Positions 45,301 to 57,626 of a DNA stretch of 64,000 nt are shown here, one piece after another. Source of the DNA: Coptis chinensis. Lineage: Eukaryota > Streptophyta > Magnoliopsida > Ranunculales > Ranunculaceae. Every line of letters begins with the position of its first letter. Within the stretch, counting starts at the first letter, position 1. Made by a program: the position numbers and the translations under genes. The notes beneath the pieces were generated by a model. The model ran no database searches. It saw nothing but the letters and a program-made list of their open reading frames with translations, and was not told the DNA's origin. The stretch is taken from positions 85,895,501 to 85,959,500 of the forward strand of contig CM027381.1 in assembly GCA_015680905.1 (NCBI GenBank), written 5' to 3'.

Positions 45301-48300
45301 AATCAAGGCGATATAGTGATGAATATGAGTCTGATAGGTAGCTTATACTACAATACCTTTGTTATGATGTAGTTTGTTTTGGTTTTTGAATAGCAGCTTT
45401 TATAGAAATTTCATCTGCTGAAACTGTTTTGTTTGGTACAGGGCGCAAGGAAATAATTCTCCTGACCAGATTTCTGAGAGAGAGGGCGTTAAACAATCTG
45501 GTGAAGGACGCAAGGGACTAGATCCTGTACCAAGTCAACCACCAACATCTTTGAGGTCACCCCAGCGGGAACCGAGAGATCGAAGTGATGTTCGGAAGAA
45601 ACGGTCTGGTTCGTCACCCACCCGTGAAAGTTCTCAAAGTCAATCGGGGTCTTCATTACACACAGGAGGATCAAGTCCTCGTAAAAACAAGAGGTCTGCA
45701 TCTTCACATTTATACTTTTTTTTTATAAGGCTGTTTCAGTCCTTTCCTGTAAGTTCTACACTTATTTCTGTTATTTTGAAGGATTTTCAGTTTGTCTGAG
45801 GGTCCTATTAGGAATAAGAGGGAGGGTAATTTACTCTGACAAGGAAAGTCCTGCGAGGGAAAGAGGAGACTTGGTTGCGCTTAATGATGGTCTTGAGGTA
45901 GCTAAACAGGATGGAACTCGCTACTCGAGGTTAGATACTTCAGTACTTCTGTCCCTCCTTTATTGCTTCGAACTTTGATCATTGTTTGAAACTTCTGCAT
46001 ATTATCAAATGTTTTAGGGCTAATGCGAGACAGAGAGCTGAATCTCCTCATAAGAGAATCACGCATTCACCGACCGCGGGTGGTCGAAACATTCGTAAGG
46101 AGAAATCCCATATCGAAGAGTATTTGCCTGAGCGACCACGCGGCCAACAATTAAGGGAAGTTGAGGATTTTCTAGATGACGTAGAGATACAAAGGGATGA
46201 TCGAGACAAAAAGAGGTATGGCGAAATAAAATTGTAACTGTAAGCTTACATGATTTAGTGAAGAGCCCGTAAATTGCTATGAATGCACAGTTTCACTAAT
46301 ATGCAGGCTTCTTGTTTCACTAATGCACGGTTTTTATTTTGTGATGAATTCCACGAGTAAGAAAAGTATTGTGGTGCTTTTGTTTTTCACATTACGAATT
46401 TTTTTGACCGGACTCTACGTATTAAACTGAATGTCTGATGCTTAGGTTCATCATGTGATGAATAATAATTTCATTGGTGAATTGGTTGAAACTTGAAAGG
46501 TTGCTAATTTGTGAGTATTAATATTATCTTTGTCTCTAATTATGGTATTGATGTTGTTGTATCTGGTTTTATTGTTCTATATTATCATTGTTGTTACTCC
46601 TGTTGCTTTTGTTACTGTTTTCGTATGTGAGTGTACCCTGTTTATGATTGTGTTTGTGTTAATGGTTCTATGGAATTGATGAACGTGGTGCCCAAGTAGG
46701 AAAGATGTCGTTTCTAATAAATCATCTTAATTTTGTATTATTTCATAGATGCCTATTCTATTTCTTGTTTGCCAGTCTTGATGTTCCTTGTAATATTTCT
46801 TGGGAGTATAAAATTTTGTAGTTTTATTATTAGTTTGCATGATGTGATCATCTGGAGGATGTGACAGTCATAGGAAGATGAGGAATTCCATATATAAATA
46901 TTTTTAGTCGTGTAGGAGGATGGGGGAGTCCGTGAATCATGTTATGCTGTGGTGTTCAGTTTCTCGGCTTTTCACTTGGGTGAGCTCTAGTAGGGTGCTT
47001 GGATTTACATATTGTCGTTTTGGTCCTTTCCTTATCTAGGTCTCTGACTTAGGTGCTTCTACCTTTTGCAAAATTTTGGGGTATATGGTTTGAATGGAAG
47101 CTACACACTTTGAGGGAGTTTCTGTGACTGAGGGGGTTATCTTATCTATCAATGCCTTTCTATTGTGGGGGTCGAAGTTCTTCAAGGACTCAGGAGTTTG
47201 TCCTTTTTAGCATCGCCTGGTTATATGGAACCGCCTTTTGTTCTTTGACGAAAAGTGACACGACCGTTGTTTAGATTTGTATGGTTGTTTTGTTTTATCA
47301 TGTAAATTTAGGTACGGTTCATATCATTTGAGATGATTTCAAGACTTTTTTTTCGAGATGAAAGAGGTTTTGTTGCTGCCTAGTGCCTAGTATGCTTTAT
47401 TTTTCAAAACTATTTTAGAACTGGTTGGCTATTTAAGTATGGTACTCCGGAATTCATTACACAATGATGAGATTACTCATTGGTGTTGCTAGGATCGGCC
47501 ACATCTATTTTCAAAGTATAGCATGGTTTTTATCAAGTAAAATGTCCGAAGAAAGAATGATTAGTACTGGTCGCTAACAAAAGTGGCTAGTACATCATGT
47601 ATATTAAGTATCTTCATTCTGTAATCTAATGAAGGGGATTCACGTTTATAGAAATCTAGTTGTTTGCCTGCTATGAAAATAATTAGGATGGGTCTGACTT
47701 TTTAGTTATATTTTAGTAATGTAACATATCTAATTTCCAAAAAGAAAGCAAACAGTCTTAGAACACATACTTTATTTAAGAAATTTCAGCTGTACAGCTC
47801 TTTTTGTTTGTTATTTACTTGTATTTGGTCAATAATGTATTTCTAATTACTAAGATACAGAGTAATATCTGTTAGTAGTTGCCTTGTGAAATTGGTACTT
47901 GAAAGAAAATTTAATGTAGTAGTTATTTGAACCCAACAACAACATCAACTATTAGTTCTTCAAAGAGGGTAACCTCACGAGCGCACGGCCTTGTTTTTTA
48001 GTGTCTCCCTTTTACCATTAGATCTTAGATTTGCTTCTTGATAATAAGATATTGAATTTGGTTTGTCTCTCCTTAAAGGGCAAACTTGGAAAAAGATGAA
48101 GAGAGAAGCGAGAGAACTATATTTGGTGAGGAAAGGGCAACCTGTAATCCTTAGTGATGCATTCAATTCAAAGTGACACAGTGAGCAATTTGCCTATTTC
48201 GCCAATTTTATTTTTTTCGGGTTTGCTGATTGGAAATGATTGGGTAGTGATGGGGTTTGATTTTGCCCAGTTCTAATCATTAGGGTAGAGGAATTGAATT

Positions 48301-49747
48301 TGGAATTGGGTATCAGAGAGATAAGAAAGTTACAAAGCTGAAGTTTAAGGGAAAATATCAAGAAGAATGGCAGTAAAGAAGTCAAATTTTGATATAAGCA
48401 TATAATAGAAAGAAGACATTCTCTTTCCTCCTTTTGTCACCAAATATTGTTCTCTGTCTATTATTTTTTTTCTTTCAAATGTGCCCTTCCAGGAGAGTAT
48501 AAACTCAAATTCATTTATTATTCTTGAGATGCAAATCTGAGATTTAATGGTAAAATGCACCCTCAAAAGCAAGGCTGTGAGGGTACTGAAGAATTATTAT
48601 TGTTGGGACTATTATTTTTTGTGATTATTAGTAGTATCATCTTTATTTTTGTTGTGATTACTATTATTGGTATGTTAGTGGAGATGTTATTGTTATTACT
48701 ACTACTGCTATCTTAATAACAGTAGTTATTAAAATAAAACTTAAAATACATATTGCTACTGTTCCTCTTATTGTAATTATTAGAATTGTGCATATTGTTA
48801 TTGTTAATGATTGTTATTATCTTTGTCTGTCTGTATTTGTTTTTCTGATTGTGTTTGTTTCTCACTTTAATTTTATGTTTATGTTTGCAACTTCTTTACC
48901 CATGTATCCAATAACCTTGTCTTTGTTTTTAATAACCTTATGCTATGACATTATTCTTCGGTCTTTATACAGAATTGTTGAGTATTGTTATTGTACTTGG
49001 CAGTGAAAAGTCATCGTTCACGACGGGTCGCTCTATTAGTCCTGAAAAGTCACGCCTTACGATGGAGGAAGTTGCATATGGTCCTGGTAATACGAAGGTC
49101 GAACGGTCTTTGCCCAAAAATGCTCCCGATGAACATCTATCCATTAAGCAGCCAAGTTCTCCTTCATAAAAAAAGTTAAAGTACAACATATACAAGAGAT
49201 AACAAGCTTGGTGAGATGAAGCATCACCGTTCACGCAATGTTCTAGAAAGTGGCTTAGGTGAGGAAACATTAAGTTGAAAGGAACTAATTGAGGAGGGTT
49301 AATTGTTTTTCTACTAATGGAACATCTGTTTCTTGTTTTAGATTCTGAGAATGACAAGAACAAATCAAAAGACATGGAGCGGAGAAAGCATAAGAGGAAG
49401 GATAGACAACACATTTCTTCAGATGATGACAACAGTTATGACTCTCATATGGATGAGAGGAAAGAGTCAAAAAGGAGAAGGAAGGAGGAGAAGCGATTGT
49501 GGAAAGAGGAAAAGCATCGGCGGCGTGAAGAGAGACACCGTAGGAAGGAAGAACGTCGTGCCGGGAAGCAAAAAGCCAAGACTAAGGAGACTGTGACCCT
49601 GCCTTCTGATATTGAGAAGAACCGAAGTGATGACTCTCTGCCAAGTGGCCTTGAAGAAATAGAGTCCGTAAGAGAAAAAAGTTAGAGATAGAGCTGCGAA
49701 AGAAGGCTCTTGAATCTCTAAGAGCAAAGAAGGCTATAAATTCTTAA
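42347..49747 (+). CDS. SRRM1-like: SRRM1/SRm160-like splicing factor with PWI domain and RS domain
   Basis: A nuclear splicing coactivator: PWI domains bind nucleic acid and RS domains contact SR proteins. Exons: 42347-42367, 42448-42537, 42618-42740, 42818-42985, 43068-43139, 43285-43409, 44226-44273, 44644-45126, 45212-45337, 45442-45693, 45791-45929, 46018-46215, 49004-49258, 49342-49747, about 835 codons. Start MSGGFFRGTSADQDTRFSNK is typical of the family. The PWI motif is residues 50-52 in a domain of about residues 27-126 (KPWIANRVTELLGFEDEV). Then come a charged helix, a long RS domain and a Lys/Arg/Glu-rich end (KKALESLRAKK). Frame breaks: stop 45032-45034, a shift near 45090, stop 45837-45839, A-run 49168-49174, A-run 49675-49680. 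Splice sites remain good. It could be a recent pseudogene, but sequence indels are as likely. Confidence 0.9.
44465..44480 (+). other. Candidate 16-nt microexon in the SRRM1-like gene
   Basis: An excellent acceptor (TTTCTGTTCCTCTTGCAG) precedes AGTCGCCGCGTTCTAG, followed by GTCAATC as a weak donor. Skipping it joins 44273 to 44644 in frame (CG|C, Arg). Including it gives a TAG stop in the current frame. If the preceding 48-nt exon were one base shorter it would instead encode SPRS in frame. It is therefore either a stop-carrying alternative exon or a normal microexon next to a sequence indel. Confidence 0.4.
44812..44908 (+). repeat. 24-bp coding tandem repeat in the RS domain
   Basis: Four near-identical units of CGGAGACGTAGATCACCTTC plus TCCT encode SPRRRRSP repeats, the heart of the RS domain. 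Each unit carries two Ser-Pro sites of the kind phosphorylated in SR proteins. A long chance frame runs on the other strand (44808-44993). Confidence 0.88.
46216..49003 (+). other. Long intron (2.8 kb) of the SRRM1-like gene
   Basis: Begins AGAG|GTATGG and ends TGTACTTGGCAG. AT-rich, no ORF of substance. The short minus-strand frames at 47975-48572 have no motif. Confidence 0.65.
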
Positions 49748-51551
49748 ATCATATATTCTGGCCTTGGAACATATGTGTTTTCCTTTTTCTTTTTAATTTT
49801 TGTTTTTCATTTCGTAGTTAATAGCACCCCTGATATTGAGCTACTTTATTGTTTTTAGAAATGAGATACCTTGTCTAGTGTGATTTTCTCTTATTATAAT
49901 GCATGATTGTTTAATGTAGTGCGTGTTTACTGCTGGCAGTTGAACTGGGTAAATGAGGATTACTTGATGTGCTACTTTCCGCTGACCTTGCTGCTAGAAT
50001 TACTGGTAAAAATTGCCTCCCCTTTACTGGGATGATTTATATATGTAGGATAGTAGGATTTTTTTTATTTATTTGCGCAGTCCATATTATCAGCAATCAA
50101 TAGATAATTAGAATCGTACTACTAGGGTTATGTGCCATTTTCCGATGAGAGAACTTTTAGATGCTCTATGATGTGCTTAGTATTCTTTTCAATAAAACTT
50201 TAACTTGGAACTTGTTATATTACAAAAAAGTTGATGCTAAATAATAAAATAAAAATCTGCTGAAGGTCTGGATAGTTATGTTTAATGTGAATTATGTACT
50301 AAATCAGCTTTGTGGTTGATGATAGATGAGAATACTTCTAGATGACTTGGTTGAGCAGGCCTTGTGCGCAAACACTTTTTGAACAACAAATCAGGTGAAT
50401 TATCAAACATGCTTAAATGGGCTTCTAGAATGGCGAGTCCAGTGTCGGTTGCCTAAAACTTCCTTTCCATACAAATACTGTTGAAGTATCTTTTGGTTTA
50501 ATCTCTACATGGTTGGCAGTTTGACAGTTGCTTCGGGGATATTGTTTTAATATACACCAAAGGTGAAATAAGCTTCCGACTCATCCTGTCTTGATCTTGA
50601 TGTCAGCCATTTTATCTATGTGGAGCCAATCACCATGAATGAATTGTGCTGATAGGTTCTGTAGAACAGTAGAAGCGTATGTGACTTTATTTATTTATTT
50701 TTCCATTTCCTTTTTAATTTTTAATTTTTTGTTTGTTTTGTTTGTTTGTTTGTTTGTTTGTTTGTTTGTTTGTTTGTTTTCATCATTAGGCACTGTTCTT
50801 GAATGAAATATTTTGATTATTAATGGTGATAGAAGCGATTGCATTGCCATAATCTCATTAAGCATGCTCATATAATCGAAATTATCTGGCGAAGTGTCGT
50901 TACTCATTAGTTTCAATGGAAGACCATCTAGGATTGTTTGTAGTTATATGGATGTCCAAGTCGAACTCCTTATAGTTGTTGGTGTTTGCCAAAGAATCTG
51001 GACTTTTTCCAGAAGACCTGAATTATACGTTATTAAAGGGAGTCTAATCATTGAGTTATCCTTGTTTCATAAGTAGTTCATGCAGTCCTTCATTTTCCTT
51101 GTTAACATTTTTACTATTGTTATTGTCGTTATAATCATTCATTCATCATACATGAACATCAATTGATCCAACTTTATTGAATTTGATTATATTTGGTGAA
51201 TGAGAGGGGAGAATGGTTTCCCAGGTAAGGCAGTTTTCTAACAAATGTTGAAACACCTTTATCAACTTCTTAGGTTTACAAGACGAGGGATTCTAACAAT
51301 TGTCTGTCCCCCTATGAACCATTAATATATCGAACAGATTTTCACTTGCTGTGAGGGGTCACTTTATTTTACCGATATTGAGTAGAATGAGGTGTAAGAC
51401 CGGGTATTTTTCAGAATATGATAATGATAAAGAGTGCCTTAAGGATATCCACTGTGAGGGGTATGGCTAAGGATCTTAGAGCCATAGGGAAGGGAAGATC
51501 CAAGAACTCACAGAGGGAGGTTGATGCATTATAGGGTTGTCAACCCTTTGT
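49748..51551. other. Downstream region with nothing recognised except a TTTG microsatellite
   Basis: Likely 3' UTR of the SRRM1-like gene to around 49.9 kb (AT-rich, AATAAA-like words absent close by). Then AT-rich intergenic DNA. Confidence 0.5.
50728..50780 (+). repeat. (TTTG)n microsatellite
   Basis: About 12 perfect or near-perfect TTTG units. It produces a false minus-strand ORF rich in Asn-Lys-Gln-Thr. Confidence 0.95.
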
Positions 51552-52153
51552 TGTTGTCCCACATTGGTTCAATACTATTAAGTGGTTTTAGATGTTTCAC
51601 TGCTATTTTGGTGTTTTTAGCATAGGATATTTTTAGGTTTATTTTTTAATTCCGAAAATTAGTTATTCTTACTTATTTTTAACTTTAGAAAGCTAGTTTC
51701 TAAACTCATTGGTTTCTTTAGTTATAAATTGAGTTGTAGGCCATTGGCCATACTTAATTGTTGATTAATAAACTTTGTGTATGTGTGAGAAAGGTTTTCT
51801 CTTTGTGTGTTCTCATTTGCATGGTGATTACAAGTGATAACTTGTCATCTCCTTCTCAAATTTGTGGGTTTCAAGTCCGGTTGTCGCAAGACAACAGCCG
51901 TAGTGGCTCACAAGCAACCAATTAAGTGATTCTTCAGCGTCCACGTTCATATCCTTATTGCACACTAGTGCATCAGAGGTTCTTCATGTGTGCATTTTTA
52001 ATATAAGATATTTTGTATTAGTTATCCTTCAAGGTCCGTCGGAGTGGTCGAAATCTCGTAATGTGGGCTGGTAGCAATTGTTGTGAGTGGCTCTCCGGAG
52101 GTGAACTGTTCAGGTTGCTTGGAACACCGATTAAGCAAGGAGAGGGAGTAATA
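51552..52153 (+). repeat. Copia-type LTR, single copy
   Basis: Starts TGTTGTCCCACATTGG, a start common among plant copia LTRs, and is followed after about 600 bp by a primer binding site. The exact 3' border is uncertain because no second LTR was found for comparison. Confidence 0.65.
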
Positions 52154-52168
52154 TGGTATCTGAAAGCC
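52154..52168 (+). promoter_or_regulatory. Primer binding site, initiator tRNA-Met type
   Basis: TGGTATCTGAAAGCC resembles TGGTATCAGAGC, the primer site of copia elements, with a small change in the middle. Its place directly after the LTR supports the call. Confidence 0.65.
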
Positions 52169-53240
52169 ATACTTTAGAATGGAATATAAAACCAAAGGAG
52201 AGCAAAAAATAAATTTCTGTTTCGTAAGCAATTACCAAAAAAGGTAATTGAAGGGGTTATGAAATAGACTAATCATCAAAAATAAGAAGGAAGCGAAAGT
52301 GGCGGTGGAAAGTGGCTGCACCATTGCAGGCCCATTGAAGAGAGAAATTGTTCTTTAGTGGTTTTCAAAGATGCAGGCCCATTGAAGAGAGAAATTGTTC
52401 TTTAGTGGTTTTCAAAGATGACGGTTGATTACATATGGAGGAAAGCAAGGGAAAGGTTCTTGGTCAGGGTTTTGATTGCTTAGAAGATGGAAATGCTTGT
52501 TAAATAAAGGATTGTGTTGGCTTGCCTTCTAAGGTACAATATTTGTTGCTTGCACAATTGGGATTTTTTGAAGGAACAAATTTGGCGTTTTTGTTGCTGT
52601 AAGTCTGTTTGTTGGACTTTTTTATCAGATTAAGGTTTGGTTTTTGCTCGATAAAGATGGCATAGGGCTACTAAACTTTTTTTTTTGAGATTTAGGAATA
52701 TTAGTAGTCCACGTTGGACAAAGGGATGGCTACTGTTGAACTGATACTAGTATATTTTTTAGGGTTTTGTTTTGGTCATTACTTCTTTTTGCAAGTGAGG
52801 TCTTTGGCATGTTTGAAGTTCAGAGTTGGAGGATGGCATTGAGTAGGGAAGAAAGACAAAAGGGCTGCAGGTGGAGAGAGGAATGACGAAGAGTCTCAAG
52901 GCAACTATTGATGAGAAGTTGATCTAAATTTCATGAGGTAAAACATATGTTCATAGGCGACTAGCTGGTCCTCTCTTTCTTTATACATGAAGCTTTACTG
53001 CAAGTCGTCTGCCTTGTAATTTGAGGGGCGGGAGCATGAGGTAGTTTTGCCACATCAGCGGATTGCTTTTAGCTTTTAGGTGCATTTTAAGTGGGCTCTG
53101 CTTTTCCCATGGGGCAAGGTGCTTCCTATTTTATGGCCTCCAAGCCTAAGTGTTGACTAATCCTCTGTGTTCAAGTTGTCCCCAAGTACTGGTTCAGTTA
53201 AAACCTGAACCCTAAGTTACATTGTTACGTGTGTGTGTAT
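52169..53240 (+). other. Internal remnant downstream of the copia-type LTR
   Basis: No gag or pol motif. A 47-bp tandem duplication starting GCAGGCCCATTGAAGAGAGA lies at 52326-52420. TTTGAGGGGCGGGAGCATG at about 53020 resembles a polypurine tract, but no 3' LTR follows. Confidence 0.45.
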
Positions 53241-53345
53241 CCCGACACAGATACGAAGTGTCTGACACAACGATATATCAGACATCGAGGTATATCAAAT
53301 ACAATATGTGTCTAATCCGACACTGACACGTATCCAACATGGATT
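53240..53345. repeat. Low-complexity GACAC/GATATC-type repeat
   Basis: Words such as CGACACAGATACGAAGTGTC and CCGACACTGACACGTATCC recur at short distance. This resembles a widespread plant dispersed repeat; family not identified. Confidence 0.5.
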
Positions 53346-56300
53346 TTTGCTAAAATATGGCATGTCCATGTAATATAGAAACTGCTCTAATTAGGCTAAC
53401 TACCAGAAGCAGAGAGAGTAGAACTGCAATGGTTGGTTGGATATGTTTTGGTCTTTAGCGTGGCAGTAGTGTTTCAAAGATCCCAAGGAAATTTACTGTC
53501 TTAGTAGTCATAATGTTATTTTCCTGCAGTGCAAGTGTTAGGATTCTGCTCAGGCCTTTTCATTTTTGAGATCATATAGTTTGAAGACCATCTCTGGCAT
53601 GTAAGATCATCAGTTATTGACTGTCTAAAGTGGTAGTCTCAATGATATGTGGCAGTAACATTTTGAAGATGTCAAGGGAATTTGCTATGATCAAGAGTGT
53701 GTTTGATTTGTTGAAATTATTCCCATAGGGCCATAGGAAACTTCCATTCTCATGTGTAGGAATACGATCGAAATCTTGATTTTTTTTGGATCTTTACCAC
53801 TTAAATAGCTCAGAGGCATGAGAAAGTTCAAGGAGGTAGTGCAATTGACAGGGTTTCGGGAGGACCTGAGTTTCTCAGCCGGAAAAGTTCCGCCAAAGAC
53901 TGATGAACTAAGAAAATATCAAGCTAATAAGACTCCACAAATGGATTCCTACGAATGAAACACACCCCAAGTATACTTATCATCCTATTAGGATGTTTGC
54001 CTGAACTCCTGGAATGCGAGGTAGGATGTTGCCTTTAGGCCTTTTTATTTTGAGCTCATGTTTGAAGATCCTCTTGACAGTAGGATCATCAATGATGTGA
54101 CTGGCTAGTCTTATCAATGTCATTAGATGTTGATCCTTTGGACGGCAGATATGCCATATACGCTTTGTGTTTAATAGTCAAAGCGCCATGCATCAACCAC
54201 TAACATTTCTACCATTAGGTAAGCCTTGAGCACTGGCAAAAATGTTGCATAACTGAAAATTCTGATATGGATCAGGTCTTTTTTGTTAGAGAGTAATGCA
54301 GAGAATTGACTGACCTGAATCCTTTGTTCAGCTGATTCTCTTGCAGCAAGGACTTCTCTTAGACCAGGGCTGTAAATTGCAGGTTTGAGAACAGAAAAGA
54401 GAAACTGTTAGCTTTTTGACCACCTTTCGATCTTGGAGTGCCTCTTTTTGACCACCTCATTTCCTTTTATACTTCCCGTCATGGTTAGTTTGGTGACAAT
54501 GGATCTTGGAGTTGTTTTCTTTTGACGAAACCAAAAGTAATACTTTAAGCATCTTGATCTTTGCTTCTTCATATTCATGTTAAGGTATCCTTTGTCATAT
54601 TCTTTGTCTATTGATAGCATTGTCAACTTTTGGTAAGTGTTTTTTTGTTTTGTTTTTTGCATTTGTGTTTTTTAAAGTAGAGTTTATTAGAAAGGAAGCG
54701 CAAAGCACAGTATCTTTGTCATTAACACCTTAGAGGTGTGGAAATTTCCCATGCATTTACACGTTGGAAACGTTGTTGCTACATTTGTTGATTCTTCAGA
54801 TTCATGTTAAGGTATCCTTTGTCATATTCTTTGGTTCTATATCTATTTATTTGACAACTTGTTCGGCTGCCTTCCACGTACCCTTTTTTCTTTTCTTTTC
54901 TCCCTTCAATTTGCTAGTTTTTCCACTGCATCTGTCTAATCCTTATTTCTCATTGTACCATTTTGCTTTCTTTTTTACTTCTGCGACGACTTCTGGATTC
55001 TAATAGTAATTGATGTCCACTCCTTACTTGGGCTTCTGAAAGAAACTGTTATTAGTAATATCTATTCTGCTTGTCGAACGAGTGATTTGTTTTCACCCAC
55101 AGTGGAATTGCAGGTTTCCTTGTTACAAGTCTTGTAGTTGGCTGTCTTATCTAAGAATGATTCCTGAACTTCATTATTCTACAATGTGTTATACAGTTTC
55201 ATTGTTGCACCCTGAAGTTATCTTCTGACAACGGTTATGAGTCCTTCAGAATCTATTTTACTTTATCAGAATGATTGTGTTGAATTACTTGGGCTCCAAT
55301 GTTGTTTTTCTGGACACCTGTAATATGCAAAGCTTTATGCTGGTTAGGGCTACTAAATATTCCAAGACAACTGAAGCAAAAATCGATACATAGGAAGAAA
55401 GAGGAATTGAAACCCTTAACAGGGAAGAGGTAGCAGGGTTTTAAGAAATTAAGACATGTAGTAGTCTTGGACAGAGGTAGTAGGATTATCCATATTCAAA
55501 TCAGTCATTGTATTCGAGTTTGCTTTAAGGGCGGCAGAGGTTGATAACGTACTAAATGTGGTTAAGAGTTATGACGGGAAAACTTATACAACCATGCTAA
55601 ATATTCCCACTTTCGTGTATTTGCACTTCAGCAGTCTTTGGTTATCTTCGCCTTTGGCGAACCAAATGGTATGTACCCTATGTTAAAACCCCTTAATATG
55701 GTTAATATGCACGCTTTTCACTTTGCTGATAGGACATCGTCTGCCATTGATAGATGTATTTTTAAGAGGGACGACTGATGCTTTCTTACAATTCCAATGT
55801 GTTTTGCTTACAAATTTCTTCTGTTACAAAAGCTTCTCTTTGAGCAAACTTTCAGAACTGTAGTACATGAATAAAGAAAGTTTAGGACGTGGTGGCTAAG
55901 TCTGAGTATGCAGACACTGGTGTTCTTTTCAAATGTGTTGTACTAATAGGACGTGTACGTTTTTTATTTCATGAATCTATCCCTGAATTTGCTCGAGTCT
56001 GAAGTCCTTTTCTGTCTTTTGCTAACCACACCTTGTTTATTAACTTTAGTCAACATCACCTGGAAGTCTGGAACGCAATCAAGGTTTCCAGTGAAATTTG
56101 ATAAAGGACCAATACTGATTAGCCTTAAGGAGCCACTCATAATATCTTCGGTCTTCTTACTAGTCCATCCAAAATGTGCATTAAAACTGATACCAGTTCT
56201 TGTAATAGAGTTAACTAGACTCTTCAAAGACCAACTAAGAGAGAAACCATCCAAAATGTGCATTAAGACTGATACTAGTTCTTGTAATGGAGTTAACTAG

Positions 56301-56490
56301 ACTCTTCAAAGACCAATTAAGAGAAAATGGGTTCTACACTTCTACATGGGGCTAAAACAGAGCTAGTTCCGTCCACATTCCACCACTAGGTCATTAGCAG
56401 TTATTCGTAAGCGTGAGAGTTTTGTATGTTTGTTTTAGATTTGTTTTCATTTCTCTTTAAAAAATGAGTACCTGGTTGTGTCAACCAAGG
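53346..56490. other. Intergenic DNA without recognised genes
   Basis: Short ORFs only. It contains a 34-bp direct repeat (ATTCATGTTAAGGTATCCTT and onwards) at about 54575 and 54800, and a tandem duplication at 56163-56330. Confidence 0.5.
56163..56330 (+). repeat. 84-bp tandem duplication
   Basis: Two adjacent copies beginning CATCCAAAATGTGCATTAA and ending AACTAAGAGAGAAAC / AATTAAGAGAAAA differ at only a few bases. Confidence 0.88.
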
Positions 56491-56768
56491 CCCAAAATAT
56501 TGGTTGATATATTGCGGTTTTTTAGGTATTCGATATGGAAATAATTTGAGATATTGGTTAAATATATTGACCTATTTTTAGATCAATATATATCATGTTT
56601 TTCGATATATTGATATATATTGGTGGTATATCTAATATATTTGATATATATTGATTGACTTGGTTAGATTTTTTAACAATTTGACTGATTTTGTTGACTA
56701 TTGACCTATATTTTTGATATATAACATTTTTGATAATATTTTTGATATGTATATATGGGTTGGCTACC

Positions 56769-57119
56769 TTGACAGTTTATTTTGACAGCTTATCTTGACA
56801 TCTACAACTTACATAATGAACTAAGAGTTGATTTTTTGGGAATATGTTCTCCATACAATAGAGATCAACTCTATAAATTATCAAGACATTTGAACATGTC
56901 TAACATTGTCAAAAGTTGTGTTTGAGTTCAATATTTATCGAACGGTCCACAATTTTAGCACTCTTTTTAATAAAGCTAGACATATCCAATTGAGACGAGT
57001 TTTGGTGGAGATTCTATTCAAGATAGAAAGATTTTCTCTACCAAAAATCAGCCCTTAGTTTAATGTATAAATTCACTTTTAGGTTTTGGATGTCAAGATA
57101 AGCTGTCAAGATAAGCGGT

Positions 57120-57122
<3 letters not shown>
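56769..57122. mobile_element. MITE-like element 1 (354 bp)
   Basis: 34-bp imperfect terminal inverted repeats (56769-56802, 57089-57122). Their inner 21 bases, TTGACAGCTTATCTTGACAT plus C, are perfect, and each is made of two copies of TTGACAGCTTATC-like sequence. Flanked by TA-rich tracts. Interior words such as CTCCATACAATAGAGATC are shared with the element at 57169-57560. Confidence 0.75.

Positions 57123-57150
<28 letters not shown>
57122..57150. repeat. (TA)n microsatellite between two MITEs
   Basis: Perfect TA repeat of about 14 units. Confidence 0.95.
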
Positions 57151-57152
<2 letters not shown>

Positions 57153-57168
57153 TCACTTAACATAGGGG

Positions 57169-57556
57169 ATGGTTATATGAACTCCACTAAAACGAACTCC
57201 AAATGAACTCCATCACTTAACTCAATGAACTAGAAGCTGATTTTTGGTGGAGATGTTTTCCATACAATAGAGATCATCCCAGGAGGAAAAATCAACTCAT
57301 TTGAAGATGTACAACCTCATCAAAATCATTTAAAGTTAGGAAATTATCCAACGGTCGCATTTTTTAATTTCGATACAATTTTTGACAAGATTAGACATAT
57401 TCATTGAGTTGATTTTTGAAAGGGGGTGGAATATGTTCTCCATCATGAGATGCTCTATACATCCACAAAAAATTAGTCCTCAGTTCACCATTTTCGAAAG
57501 TTCATTTTTTGAGTGGAGTAATTTTGGAGTTATTTATAAATCCGGAGTTCATATAA

Positions 57557-57560
<4 letters not shown>
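57169..57560. mobile_element. MITE-like element 2 (392 bp)
   Basis: Perfect 17-bp terminal inverted repeats ATGGTTATATGAACTCC (57169-57185) and its complement (57544-57560). Each terminus has further GAACTCC words inside. The interior is related to element 1, the termini are not. The right end runs straight into (TA)n. Confidence 0.8.

Positions 57561-57624
<64 letters not shown>
57559..57624. repeat. (AT)n microsatellite
   Basis: About 33 AT units. It creates two false ORFs of alternating Ile-Tyr. Confidence 0.95.

Positions 57625-57626
<2 letters not shown>

Noticed and set aside
48965..49432. Minus-strand ORF of 155 codons
   Set aside because: It is opposite the penultimate exon and an intron of the SRRM1-like gene and has no domain.
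50695..50916. Minus-strand ORF with a Thr-Asn-Lys-Gln run
   Set aside because: Translation of the TTTG microsatellite.
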